Positions 12,201-22,250 of a stretch of 38,429 nt of DNA are shown piece by piece. This DNA is from a virus, in IMG/VR virus record IMGVR_UViG_3300017779_000035, positions 1-38,429 of that record; one strand, 5' to 3'. Both the position numbers and the translations under genes were made by a program. Each line of letters begins with the position of its first letter. Positions within the stretch are counted from its first letter, which is position 1. The notes beneath the pieces are model-generated. The model was not told where the DNA came from and did not search any database. It was given only the letters and a program-made list of their open reading frames with translations.

Positions 12201-12430
12201 GTGTCAATAATAAAAAGGTTAGGAAGCCGACAAAGAATCCTACTGAAAACGATTTTTGGGCATGGCTTACAGAAGGCGTTAATAAAGGCTACTGTTCAGA
12301 CATGTATTGCGAAAACCATAATGCCGTAGCTCAATCAGACTTTGAAGAATTTGATGAATTAATGCAAAAATATGATGGGCGTGATTTTTGTTGGTCAATA
12401 GTGCATGTATATTACGGTGTTAATGGCTAA
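12197..12430 (+). CDS. Conserved actinophage-type small protein
   Basis: This 77-residue protein has the pattern GYCSDMYCENHN...FDELMQKYDGRDFCW followed by a beta strand IVHVYYG. It resembles a small protein family common in actinobacteriophages (aromatic, Cys/His, acidic helix, then Asp-x-Cys). It could bind a metal through Cys/Cys/His. It overlaps both neighbours (ATGA and TAATG), directly upstream of the terminase. It is not a recognisable small terminase, although it occupies the place where one is often found. Confidence 0.7.
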   Translation: MSVNNKKVRKPTKNPTENDFWAWLTEGVNKGYCSDMYCENHNAVAQSDFEEFDELMQKYDGRDFCWSIVHVYYGVNG

Positions 12431-14334
12431 TGGCATCAGGAAAAGCTACACCAATAGAAAAATGGGTTGAATATCTTATTCTTAGACGTAGCAACAGCAT
12501 GTGGAAAGCATCGCAGAAAGCTCAAGTCAATTATCACTCTGCCAGAGACAACGAATCCGGCAAAATATCAACTCGTAACTATGTAATTGCTAAAGAACAA
12601 GTCGATGCTATAGGCGTATCCGACATACCCAGCTATGAACAATTAGATCCTGAAATACAAGAATGCTGGGACAACATAGAGAAATTTGCGTTACGCTATT
12701 TCGGAATTATCCTGCAACCGTGGCAAATAGAAGCCACTGAGAAAATTTTTTCGCTTTTTGAAACACCTTTAGAAGAATACGTTGTTATAAATGCACCGCC
12801 GGGCAGCGGTAAGTCAACGTTTTTTGCTAAGGTGCTTCCGGCATGGGCGACAGTCCGCAATAGAGCAATTCGTGGAATGCTTGGTTCCTCGACTCAACGT
12901 CTCGCTGAATGGTACACACGGCGTTTGAGGGCGGAGTTTGAACGAGAGCATGTCGCTCGTGCCGAACTAAACGACACTAAATTAGGGTTAGCGGTTGACG
13001 CTGAACGCACACTACAGCAAGACTTCGGGCAGTTTAAGCCTGACGCTAAAGAAATTTGGCGTGCAGAAGCATTTACCATTGTGCAACCAGGTGACGTAGC
13101 CTTATCGCAGAAAGAACCGTCATGGTCAGCGTTCGGTATGGACTCTGGTTTCCTAGGTGGTCGTTTTGATCTTATTATTTGGGATGACGTATGGGATCCT
13201 CGCAAGATGCGGAACAGTGAGTCTCGTTCTGATATGTATCGTTGGTGGGATGAAGTAGCTGAAACACGGTTAGAGCCTGGTGGTTTGCTTGTGTTGCAAG
13301 GTCAACGTATGGCTTCTGATGATATTTATAGGTATGCGTTAGATAAATTCGCTCCTGTTGATGAAGATTACGACGAGGTTGACGAGGATAAGGTAGATGG
13401 TGAAGGCGAACGCAAGTACAGCCACCTTAAATACAAGGCTCATTATGAGGATAAATGCGAACAGTTACATAGCGTAGATTCTCCCCCATATCCTGAAGGG
13501 TGTTTGTTGTATCCTCGACGGTTGCCGTGGCGAAAAATACGGCATGTGAAAGCGCAAACACCTGACCGATACGAAATACTGTACCAGCAAGAGGACTCTG
13601 ACCCTGCGTCTGTGCTTGTAGATCCGCTTTGGATTACTGGCGGGCAAGGCAAAAACGGCGTTGACTACATTGGGTGCTGGGACACTGACCGTGATTTATG
13701 GGAAGTGCCACGCTATTTGCCTGGTGATGTAATGGTTGTAGCGTCTGCTGACCCTTCTCCATCTAATTTTTGGGCGTTGCAATGCTGGGCTTACTGTCCT
13801 GACAGCGAATACAGGTACTTGTTGGAATCGTATCGTCGCAAAATGGATGCACCATCGTTCCTTGACTGGAACCATGACACGCAACGCTTTACTGGCATAG
13901 CTGAAGAATGGTGGCAGATAAGTAATGAGATAGGTCATCCTATTACGCATTGGATAGTTGAAGCTAACGCTGCTCAAAAGTTTATTTTGCAGTACGATCA
14001 TTTCCGAAGGTGGTCAGCGTTGCGAGGTGTAGAGCTAGTACCGCATTACACGCACTCTCGTAACAAGGGTGACCCTAAGTATGGTGTGCAAATGTTAGCT
14101 CCGTTGTACCGGCTTGGTCGTATTCGACTTCCTGGCAAGCAACGAACTGATGCTAGACCTCATTCTTTGCTTTTAGTAAATGAGGTAACAAAATGGAACC
14201 CAGAAGGCACAGGGTCTAGAACTGATGACTGTGTGATGGCACAATGGTTCGTAGAACATAACCTTGAAAAATTATATACGCCTATGTCTGAGCCTCTCAA
14301 ACTATGGCGACCTTCGTGGGTGACAGAAAGCTAA
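12430..14334 (+). CDS. terL: Terminase large subunit
   Basis: This 634-residue protein is the ATP-driven DNA packaging motor. The N-terminal ATPase has Walker A APPGSGKST (residues 122-130) and Walker B FDLIIWDD (246-253, catalytic acidic pair 252/253), followed by a coupling-type motif VLQGQR. The C-terminal nuclease half (about 430-615) has the RNase-H-like landmarks VVASADPSPSNFW with its Asp, HWIVEANAAQKF with Glu, and SRTDDCVMA with the final Asp pair. The N-terminal 100 residues before the ATPase are basic and helical. It begins in a TAATG overlap with the upstream gene and is followed by the portal after three bases. No separate small subunit was recognised. No intein or frameshift is seen. 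Confidence 0.95.
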   Translation: MASGKATPIEKWVEYLILRRSNSMWKASQKAQVNYHSARDNESGKISTRNYVIAKEQVDAIGVSDIPSYEQLDPEIQECWDNIEKFALRYFGIILQPWQIEATEKIFSLFETPLEEYVVINAPPGSGKSTFFAKVLPAWATVRNRAIRGMLGSSTQRLAEWYTRRLRAEFEREHVARAELNDTKLGLAVDAERTLQQDFGQFKPDAKEIWRAEAFTIVQPGDVALSQKEPSWSAFGMDSGFLGGRFDLIIWDDVWDPRKMRNSESRSDMYRWWDEVAETRLEPGGLLVLQGQRMASDDIYRYALDKFAPVDEDYDEVDEDKVDGEGERKYSHLKYKAHYEDKCEQLHSVDSPPYPEGCLLYPRRLPWRKIRHVKAQTPDRYEILYQQEDSDPASVLVDPLWITGGQGKNGVDYIGCWDTDRDLWEVPRYLPGDVMVVASADPSPSNFWALQCWAYCPDSEYRYLLESYRRKMDAPSFLDWNHDTQRFTGIAEEWWQISNEIGHPITHWIVEANAAQKFILQYDHFRRWSALRGVELVPHYTHSRNKGDPKYGVQMLAPLYRLGRIRLPGKQRTDARPHSLLLVNEVTKWNPEGTGSRTDDCVMAQWFVEHNLEKLYTPMSEPLKLWRPSWVTES

Positions 14335-14337
14335 TAC

Positions 14338-16107
14338 ATGAAAAGCGCTGAAGAAATTGTAGACCTGTACTATACCAGGTCATCTAATCATGCTGGTGTG
14401 AAAGAACGAATGCGTCATATTCGTGACCATTACAACGGTGACGTTATTGTCCCATTACCTGAAATAGATACAACAGAGGCTTCTGCTGTTGCTAATTTGT
14501 TAGCGCAGGGTTTAGATCAGACTGCTATGCGTATAGCGTCTGTTACTCCTGATATTGTTTGCCCACCTGAAGATGAGTCATCGAAGCAAGCGCAAAAGTT
14601 TGCGTCTATTCGTCGTAAAGCATTGTTTGGTTGGTGGCAGCATTCTCGTATTGATATGCAGCTTGCTAAACGTGCAAGACATCTTATTGGATATGCCAAT
14701 ACTATTGTGCAAATACGATTTGACCATGAAAAGAATTGTCCAACGTGGCATGTGCGTGATCCGTTAACTGCGTATCCGTCTAATTTGCGTGGGTCTGATG
14801 ACATGACTCCAGCAGATTGCGTGTTTGGTTATGAACGTTCATACGGTTGGATACGAAAAACATATCCTGAAGCTGCGTTACGGTTTGCTGGTGGCGTATC
14901 TGATGCTCCGTATGATACTGACAGACCTATAGAACTTATTGAATACGTTGACCATAACGAGTATGTGCTTGTCGCTGTACGCCATCCGGCTACTAGCGTA
15001 GGTATGCACTCAATGACTGATAATCATTTACCAATTATTGCAGAACTAGAACGTGTACCTAACTTGACAGGTGTTTGCCCTGTTGTCATGTCACAGCGAA
15101 TATCGTTAGATGAACCTAACGGACAGTTTGACGGCATACTAGGAATGTATCAGCAACAAGCTAAGCTCATGGCGTTAGAAGTCATAGCTGTGCAAAAGGG
15201 TATTTTCCCTGATACATGGTTAGTGGGTCGTGCTGGTGAACAACCAACTATTATTAACCCTGCAAATGGGTTGACAGGTGAAGTTGGTGTTCTCCGTGGC
15301 GGTGATTTGCGAGACATGCAATTACAGCCAGGGTTTATGACGAACCCTGCTATAGATCGTTTGGAAAGAGCGCAACGTTTAACTGCTGGTGTCCCTGCCG
15401 AGTTCGGTGGAGAATCTACTAGCAACATTCGTACTGGTCGCCGTGGCGACGCTGTGCTTTCCGCTGTTGTTGATTTCGCTGTTCAGGAATCGCAACGTAT
15501 CCTTGCTCGCTCGTTAGAAACAGAAAACAAGATAGCTATTGCTATGGCTAAATCTCATGCCGGTGGCAAGTCTAAGTCGTTCTATGTTTCTATGGGCAAG
15601 GTGAAAGGCAAGGTAGATTATGTTCCGAACAAGCACTTTACGACAGATGACAATGTGGTCAGTTATAGTCACGCTGGGGCTGACATTAATAATCTTGTTA
15701 TCGCTGGCGGTCAAAGGCTTTCAATGGGAACGATGTCAAAAGAATCCTTTATGAAAATAGATCCTCTTGTTGAGGATGTTGAAGCTGAACGTGACGCTGT
15801 AACTGCTGAACAATTAGAACAAAGTTTGTTAGCTGGTTTGCAACAACAAGCAGCGACAGGGGCAATACCGCCTGCGGATATTGCTCGTATCATTGATCTT
15901 GTTAAATCAGATAGAGCTGAACTTGCCGACGCTGTTGAGAAAGTACAGCGTGAAGCGCAAGAACGTCAAGCCGAAATGGTCCCTCCTACATCCCCTGAAG
16001 CACAACCTGGCATAGCCCAGCCCGGAGCAGGAGCAGAAGCAATGGTAGCACCGCCTCCTGCCGAGGGTGGGGCAGCCGGTTTGCGTGAACTTCTTGGAGC
16101 GTTGTAA
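14338..16107 (+). CDS. Portal protein
   Basis: This 589-residue protein would form the ring at the head vertex through which DNA is packed and ejected. Support comes from length, place directly after terL, and portal-like sequence: an N-terminal helical clip region, a wing with beta segments (WHVRDPLTAYPSNL), a long stem/helix segment (MYQQQAKLMALEVIAVQ...), and a later loop VPAEFGGESTSNIRTGRRG then a long helix (VLSAVVDFAVQESQRILARS). The last 60 residues are Pro/Ala/Gly-rich and probably disordered. Its TAA overlaps the next ATG. No closer family name can be given from motifs alone. Confidence 0.88.
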   Translation: MKSAEEIVDLYYTRSSNHAGVKERMRHIRDHYNGDVIVPLPEIDTTEASAVANLLAQGLDQTAMRIASVTPDIVCPPEDESSKQAQKFASIRRKALFGWWQHSRIDMQLAKRARHLIGYANTIVQIRFDHEKNCPTWHVRDPLTAYPSNLRGSDDMTPADCVFGYERSYGWIRKTYPEAALRFAGGVSDAPYDTDRPIELIEYVDHNEYVLVAVRHPATSVGMHSMTDNHLPIIAELERVPNLTGVCPVVMSQRISLDEPNGQFDGILGMYQQQAKLMALEVIAVQKGIFPDTWLVGRAGEQPTIINPANGLTGEVGVLRGGDLRDMQLQPGFMTNPAIDRLERAQRLTAGVPAEFGGESTSNIRTGRRGDAVLSAVVDFAVQESQRILARSLETENKIAIAMAKSHAGGKSKSFYVSMGKVKGKVDYVPNKHFTTDDNVVSYSHAGADINNLVIAGGQRLSMGTMSKESFMKIDPLVEDVEAERDAVTAEQLEQSLLAGLQQQAATGAIPPADIARIIDLVKSDRAELADAVEKVQREAQERQAEMVPPTSPEAQPGIAQPGAGAEAMVAPPPAEGGAAGLRELLGAL

Positions 16108-16484
16108 TGCCACGAAAAGGTATGGGACAAAAAGTGCAGACCGCTACTGATCAAGAGTATGGTCAAGCAAAAATGCAGGAAGAGGCGCAAGAAACTATTC
16201 CTTTGCCTGAGTTACAGCAGATGCCGTCAATGCGACCAGGTGAAACTGCTTTTAATCGACCTACTGAAAGACCGATAGAGCCTATTGATACACCTGGCAA
16301 TTTGGGGGACATGCAATCCCCTGAAGATTTAAGGCAACGTAAATTAAAAGTCCTTAACTTTATTCCGATGATGGAACAGATGTCTTCGCAACCATACGCA
16401 AATCCTAAATTTCGTAATGCAGTACGGCAAATGAAAGCGTTTGTTGGCGACATGGAAGAGTTGTACCAAGACGAGGAACAGTAA
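16107..16484 (+). CDS. Hypothetical virion-associated protein
   Basis: This 125-residue protein is Gln/Glu/Pro-rich at the N-terminus, with a low-complexity segment FNRPTERPIEPIDTPGNL, and has a helical C-terminal half (RQRKLKVLNFIPMMEQMSS... RNAVRQMKAFVGDMEELYQDEEQ). It is coupled to the portal (TAATG) and to the 1,921-residue gene (TAATG). Location suggests a head-tail or internal virion component or assembly helper. No family recognised. Confidence 0.75.
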   Translation: MPRKGMGQKVQTATDQEYGQAKMQEEAQETIPLPELQQMPSMRPGETAFNRPTERPIEPIDTPGNLGDMQSPEDLRQRKLKVLNFIPMMEQMSSQPYANPKFRNAVRQMKAFVGDMEELYQDEEQ

Positions 16485-19400
16485 TGAATCTCTTTAAAAT
16501 GGCTGAAGGCGTTGTTAAAGGCGTTTTTGACATTGGTTTTGGAGCAGGCGAGTTTGTTGTCGATACTGTTAAAGCAGGAACGCAACTGTTAACTGACGGA
16601 CCCGACGTAGCCGCTCAAACTTTTATTTCATCAATACAAGAAGATCTTTTAGGAAGAAGCCTACAAGGAGCTTTTGGACCGCAAGGTGTCATAGGTTCTG
16701 TTATTGGTGAATTACCTGAATTTATTCGTGAACCAGGTCGTGCTGTTCTCCAACCAACGTTTAAAGCTTGGGATTGGACTATACAAAACGTTGTTGACAG
16801 ACCTTTAGGAACATTTGCGACAATGATAAATGTCGGGTTCAAAGACGGTTTAAGAACTGTTTTTGATGGCTCAACGTGGGCTGCTGCTTGGGAAATAAAC
16901 GATAAACGAACGTTTGGTCAATCTGTTGCTGCGTTAGTAAATTTTATTGACCCATTCGATGACGACGAATACGACGATATACAAGATGATCCGTTGTTTA
17001 ATTTGCTGTCAGGAACAGTTGACTTTTTCCAAGAGTTTTTAGATCCTGTTGGCATTGGTTTAGGTGGCAGCGTCAATCTTCTTAGAGGAAGAACAGTTAT
17101 TGGAAAATTTGATGAGGCTGGCAATTTCAAAGGCGTTGGTCGGGAAGCTTACGATAAAGTAGGTGGACTTATACAGCCTGAAAAAGTGTACACTCCTGGT
17201 GGCGGTATTTTCCGACGAGGTTTGCGAATGGATGATCGTTTAACTGACGCTCAGAAAAACGCTCGTAACATGGTTGCTAAACGGTTTGTGACGCAAAGAG
17301 CTGAAAGGGTTATTGAAAGTAAACGTTGGAAATCGCTTGAAAAAGAATGGGAAACGTTAGAAAATGTTTTTATATCTGAAAATCCTGCGTATGGGTACGC
17401 TCAAGGCATAAACAAAATATTAGACCCGGAAGCGTCACAAAAATTAATTAATCAGCGTTACGCTGTGTTGCGTAATATGGCTGGGACTCGTGGTATGAAA
17501 CTTAGCGACAAAGCAGCGTATGCTATCGCTAAGGGACCATCGAAAGAAGCTCGTCGTATGACGGCTAGGTACATGATGGGTGATATGAGTGTTCTTGCTG
17601 AGGCTGGGGATGCAGCTAGGAAAGCTAGGCAAGTGTTAGATGAGACTGACATTTTTGACAAAATTGATGAGTTTGAAGGTCTTAGTAAACAATACGAAGA
17701 AATGATGGCTTCTACAGAAGGTTACTTTAATCCTCGTCAAGCTAAAAAACGTATTAATGATTTAGGTTCAGAAATAGCTGAAACTACTAAAATTTTAAAC
17801 AACGTTGATTGGGAAACCATGTTTGACGGGTACATGGGATTTATGGAATCCAGGGGTCGTCAAATGGTAGACATTAACGGTAACCCAACAACGCAATGGA
17901 CAGATTTACTTAATTCAAATCCTGACATAAAAGCGTTGCAACGAATCACTCTTGAAAAAATAGTTGCGTTAGATTCTTTGTCTCCTCAACAATTAGCGAG
18001 GATACAAGCTGGTAAAGGCGCTGGAGAGTTTACAAAAATTTGGTCTGATCCGTTTGGTGTGCATTACGCAAAACGCACAAGAGCAATGCAAGCTAGAGAA
18101 GCAGCAACTGGCGTTAAGAAAGAGTTTTTTGAAGAAACGTATCAAGTGCCGTCAGTAATTACTCCGTTAGGTGTCCGTAAATTTAGGATGTCTACGCAAA
18201 GGTTGCCTCAGTCGTTAATTAATTTTGCTTCTGACACATCGACAATTATGTGGGAAAGAATGCTGGCTCAAGCAACAACTGTGCGTATTGGTGGCAAAAG
18301 AATTATAGGCGTTGAAGAAGTAAATGATTTGTTGGGTGAGTGGGAAAAGATATCAAGAATGCCTGTTGACTCAGCAGCTCAACGAAAGAATTTGTATACA
18401 ACTACTGTTGATCGTTTGATTAAAACAGCGGATGAGTTGTTGGCAGAAGATGGGATAATAATGGAAGGCGGTACTTTAGCTGAACAATTATTGACTGCCA
18501 GGACTATTAAAGATGAAGCAATTCTGCATCCTAGTAAAAGAGCAGCTACTGATCGTAAGTCTCGAAGGGCTACGTCAACAAGTGAGGAAAGAGGAACATA
18601 TCAATTTACAGACGCAGAAACAAAAGAAGTTACTACTATAACGTTGCCTATGACTCCTAGCGCTATGAAAGCAGCGGAAATTTTGCCACGTTGGGATTTG
18701 ATAAATATTCAATTGGGTCGTTTGTCTAGAAGAGCAAGTCGTGAGGGCGGTACGGTAACAAAGCGAGTGTTGCAAGGCACTGAAGATGGCTTTCGTTTAG
18801 TTGCTGGCAAAGGCGGTTCTGCTGCTACGAAAGTTATGAAGGTTTGGCGACCTATGGTGTTGTTGACACCTAAATGGCCGCTAAGAGTCCAGTTAGATGA
18901 AACAATGCGTCGTGCTGCTGATTTGGGTGTCATAACTGAAATTAGAAACTTTGCTAAAGGCTTTAACGATATGCGTGACGCTCAAGTCACTTACGGTGTA
19001 AACATGAAACTTGAAGATGTTTCGGCAAGCATTATTAGAGAAGCTAAAGAAAAAGCAGGTTTAGCTGATGATGCTGCTGACCCTAATTTAGGTGACGCAT
19101 TACGAACGTTAGAAAAAGACGGCATCGTTATTGAAAACGTTATTCAAAGACACGCAGATTCTGTTTTGGAAGATGTTCGCAAGTCATATAACTTTGTTCC
19201 TGGTCCGTTAAAGGGAACAGACGTTGGAAGTAAAGTCGGTAGGATACCTTCGTATTTCTTATCGAAAGGTTCATTAGCACGATTTGGAATGGGCAGTTTG
19301 TTAATAGGTATGCCTGCCGGGTTAGCTTTAGCTGGTGCTTATGGTGCTAGACGGTTTATGCGAATTAGAAATGTGGCGCAAAAAAAAGCAGCAGCGTCAG

Positions 19401-22249
19401 TAGCTGATTCGTTAGTAGAGGAATCTAGAAAACTATTTAAAGAAGCGTTAGGAGAAGACGCTCCTGTTGGCATGAAACAACAAGCTGACATGATGAAGTC
19501 CAGGGGTGAAGCTATCCGTGACGCTGTGTACGCTGTTGAAGACGATGTGTATGCGACGCTTCCTGACGGCGGTAATTTAGATGACATTGTTGACAACATT
19601 GAAAAAGCGCATGCGTTGCTAGAAAAAATAGGTTTAGCTAACCAAACAATTTACGGTGCTACAATTCGTAACGCTTACGGGGACAACAATGATTTTAGAG
19701 AAATAATTTCTAGCGAAGTTTCTTCTGTGAAATCAGTGTCCAGTATTTTGCGAGGTGTTCGTGAAGGGCAAGAAAGAAACTTGTTGCGTTATGTTGACGC
19801 TGACTATGAACGCTGGGATTTCCTAGTCGATGACAGGACAGCGTTTACAACAGGCTTTAACGACACTATGAACCGTTACTCAGATTTTGGAGGAACATAT
19901 AAAGAGTTTTTTCAAACTGTTTTTGATGACACGCTTGAATTTACAGATCAAGTTATTGCTGTAGAAAAGCTTATTAAATCTAACACTGATCTTCGGTATA
20001 GGCTTGGCGCTGACAATTTGCTAGATCAACCACAAGCGTTAAATAAGTATGCTGAAGACATAGTTGACGAATACTACGACCTTTTACCACCAGAAGAATT
20101 TGCAGATTTGCGTGTCAAAATGGTAAATGGTGAAGCTGTTGTTTGGGCAGACGTAGAAAAAGCATTGTTAAAAAATGAAAAACGTAGAGCTAAAGAAGCA
20201 AACCGAGAAGCAAGGACTAATGTTAAAGAACTTGTAGGTGAAGTTCGTGAAAGTCATCCAAGTTTTGCACGTTCAATAGCAGCAAACGAAAGAACAGTTG
20301 ATTTAGGCAGAGATGTATACACAGGCGCTATTGGCAAAATGGTCAACGACGTATACAGGACTCTCGGTCAAATGCCAGCAGATCACTTATCTAGAAACCC
20401 GTATTTTAAAACTAAATATGATCGAGAAGTCGCTCGCAGGTTAGCGTTGTTTACTGATGAAAGCGGAATGGTAAATCTTAACCAAAACGCTTTAAACGCT
20501 ATTGAAGAAGAAGCAAGACAGTTTGCTTTACGAGAAACAAGAGATTTGTTATATGACTTAGCTGAAGAAACAAGAATAGCTGAAATATTTGGTCACGTTA
20601 TGCCGTTCTTTAACGCTTGGCAAGAAGTGTTAGGAAGATGGGCAAAGCTATCAGTGCAGAATCCTTACTTTGTTGCCAAAGCAGCGAAACTGTATACCGC
20701 TGAATGGGATGCAGAGTTTTTAGGAATTAACGAAGTGCATCAATACAATGAAGCTGGAATAGCAAACAAAGAAACTGAATTAGGTCGCCCACTAACTAAA
20801 GAAGAATTAAAAGAATTTGAAGTAGCAAAGTACCTTGTTTGGAGATTACCTGAACCAGTCAAAGGCGCATTATCGACAACCTTGACACCTGGTCCTCTTG
20901 CTGAAATCTTACGAGAACAAGACATACGGTTCAGTAAAGAAGGTTTAGCTTCAATGCTGCAATCAACAACACCAGGGTTTGGTCCTTTAGTAAGTATCCC
21001 TGTTAACGAAGCGTTGTTAAAAGATCCTTCTTTAGAAAGCACTGTAAAGTTTATGTTCCCGTTTGGACCTCCTGAAGGCGGTTTTACAAACAGGTTGATA
21101 CAAAGTTATTTACCTGCTTGGCAACAGAACGTTGTTAACCGATTTATGGACACGCCAACAAAAGAACGCATGGTCCAATATTTTTCTCAACAATTGTATG
21201 TGCAAGCAGCCGAAAATGGTATGCCTGTTGATTTGGCAGACGAAGCTGATGTGGCTAGATGGATAAAGCAAGCCGAAGACCGGGCAGAGTCGTTTTTCTT
21301 GTTTAGAGCAGCGCAGGGTTTGTTTGTGCCTACGTCAACAACAGCAATTTCGCCTTATGCAGAAGTAATGCTTGAGTACAAAAAGTTAGAACTTAAACAC
21401 GGTTCTAAAATAGCGGATTCAATGTTTTTGGAAAGATACGGTGAAGACTTGTTTGGGTTAACTGCTCGAATGACGAAACTAAACGATGGTGTTGCTGCGT
21501 CTGTAGAATCTGAAGAAGCATTTATGGCGAATCAAGAGCTAGTGCAACAGTTCCCAGAGTTGGGTGCTTGGATAACTGGAAGCATCGGTCCTGCTGATGA
21601 AAAGTTTGCGTTTAGTCAAGCGGTTTATCGTCGGCAAACACAAATGGATGTTAGCGAGTTAACTCCTGGTTTGAAACGTCGTGAACGTTTCTCTCCGTTA
21701 GAGACTATGGCTGCTACCGATATTAAACTTGGGTGGATGAAATACACTAAATTAAACGACAATATTAGGTCGTATCAGGCTGAACGAGAAAGCCTTGGTT
21801 TAGCGTATAGTTTGAATAGTCAACCTATGGCAGCGACTGCTGTTATGAAAGCTAAAGCTATTGATCGTATTAAAGCGGAGCATCCTGCTTGGGGCGCTGA
21901 GTTTGTTTCTGGGCAGAAAGAAGATCGGATGCTTAAGGTTGTTGAAGGCTTTATGCACATTTTCAATAATCAAGATATGTATTCTGGTTTGATGGCGAAG
22001 CCATCGACTGAATTGATTTTGCATTATTTTAAAATCCGTGGCGCTGTTGAACAAGAATTGGTTCGTAGGTTTACTGAGTTAAATGGTAGCTTGAGTCTAG
22101 ATGCTAATGGCAATTCTGATCTAAAGTTGTTGTGGGAGAACCAAAAAGAATTTATGGGGCAGATGCCAGGGTTTAGTGAAATTTATGACAGGTTTTTTGA
22201 GAACGATTCAATTCCAAGAGGAAGTTTTGTTTCTTTAGCAAGGGTTTAA
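16484..22249 (+). CDS. Giant internal virion (ejection) protein
   Basis: At 1,921 residues this is the largest gene, 15% of the genome. It is largely helical and charged, without signal peptide. The N-terminus contains repeated hydrophobic/glycine segments (FDIGFGAGEFVVDTV) and FIDPFDDDEYDDIQDD; a possible membrane helix rich in Gly/Ala/Leu lies around residues 930-955 (GMGSLLIGMPAGLALAGAYG). The last third has aromatic/Pro-rich conserved-looking blocks (LSTTLTPGPLAEIL, STTPGFGPLVSIPVNEALL, MFPFGPPEGGFTNRL). With no tape measure in the genome, and this position after the portal, the best interpretation is a large protein packed in the capsid and ejected into the host, like the large internal proteins of T7 and N4. 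An enzymatic domain could be hidden but I see no catalytic motif. Confidence 0.8.
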   Translation: MNLFKMAEGVVKGVFDIGFGAGEFVVDTVKAGTQLLTDGPDVAAQTFISSIQEDLLGRSLQGAFGPQGVIGSVIGELPEFIREPGRAVLQPTFKAWDWTIQNVVDRPLGTFATMINVGFKDGLRTVFDGSTWAAAWEINDKRTFGQSVAALVNFIDPFDDDEYDDIQDDPLFNLLSGTVDFFQEFLDPVGIGLGGSVNLLRGRTVIGKFDEAGNFKGVGREAYDKVGGLIQPEKVYTPGGGIFRRGLRMDDRLTDAQKNARNMVAKRFVTQRAERVIESKRWKSLEKEWETLENVFISENPAYGYAQGINKILDPEASQKLINQRYAVLRNMAGTRGMKLSDKAAYAIAKGPSKEARRMTARYMMGDMSVLAEAGDAARKARQVLDETDIFDKIDEFEGLSKQYEEMMASTEGYFNPRQAKKRINDLGSEIAETTKILNNVDWETMFDGYMGFMESRGRQMVDINGNPTTQWTDLLNSNPDIKALQRITLEKIVALDSLSPQQLARIQAGKGAGEFTKIWSDPFGVHYAKRTRAMQAREAATGVKKEFFEETYQVPSVITPLGVRKFRMSTQRLPQSLINFASDTSTIMWERMLAQATTVRIGGKRIIGVEEVNDLLGEWEKISRMPVDSAAQRKNLYTTTVDRLIKTADELLAEDGIIMEGGTLAEQLLTARTIKDEAILHPSKRAATDRKSRRATSTSEERGTYQFTDAETKEVTTITLPMTPSAMKAAEILPRWDLINIQLGRLSRRASREGGTVTKRVLQGTEDGFRLVAGKGGSAATKVMKVWRPMVLLTPKWPLRVQLDETMRRAADLGVITEIRNFAKGFNDMRDAQVTYGVNMKLEDVSASIIREAKEKAGLADDAADPNLGDALRTLEKDGIVIENVIQRHADSVLEDVRKSYNFVPGPLKGTDVGSKVGRIPSYFLSKGSLARFGMGSLLIGMPAGLALAGAYGARRFMRIRNVAQKKAAASVADSLVEESRKLFKEALGEDAPVGMKQQADMMKSRGEAIRDAVYAVEDDVYATLPDGGNLDDIVDNIEKAHALLEKIGLANQTIYGATIRNAYGDNNDFREIISSEVSSVKSVSSILRGVREGQERNLLRYVDADYERWDFLVDDRTAFTTGFNDTMNRYSDFGGTYKEFFQTVFDDTLEFTDQVIAVEKLIKSNTDLRYRLGADNLLDQPQALNKYAEDIVDEYYDLLPPEEFADLRVKMVNGEAVVWADVEKALLKNEKRRAKEANREARTNVKELVGEVRESHPSFARSIAANERTVDLGRDVYTGAIGKMVNDVYRTLGQMPADHLSRNPYFKTKYDREVARRLALFTDESGMVNLNQNALNAIEEEARQFALRETRDLLYDLAEETRIAEIFGHVMPFFNAWQEVLGRWAKLSVQNPYFVAKAAKLYTAEWDAEFLGINEVHQYNEAGIANKETELGRPLTKEELKEFEVAKYLVWRLPEPVKGALSTTLTPGPLAEILREQDIRFSKEGLASMLQSTTPGFGPLVSIPVNEALLKDPSLESTVKFMFPFGPPEGGFTNRLIQSYLPAWQQNVVNRFMDTPTKERMVQYFSQQLYVQAAENGMPVDLADEADVARWIKQAEDRAESFFLFRAAQGLFVPTSTTAISPYAEVMLEYKKLELKHGSKIADSMFLERYGEDLFGLTARMTKLNDGVAASVESEEAFMANQELVQQFPELGAWITGSIGPADEKFAFSQAVYRRQTQMDVSELTPGLKRRERFSPLETMAATDIKLGWMKYTKLNDNIRSYQAERESLGLAYSLNSQPMAATAVMKAKAIDRIKAEHPAWGAEFVSGQKEDRMLKVVEGFMHIFNNQDMYSGLMAKPSTELILHYFKIRGAVEQELVRRFTELNGSLSLDANGNSDLKLLWENQKEFMGQMPGFSEIYDRFFENDSIPRGSFVSLARV

Positions 22250-22250
22250 T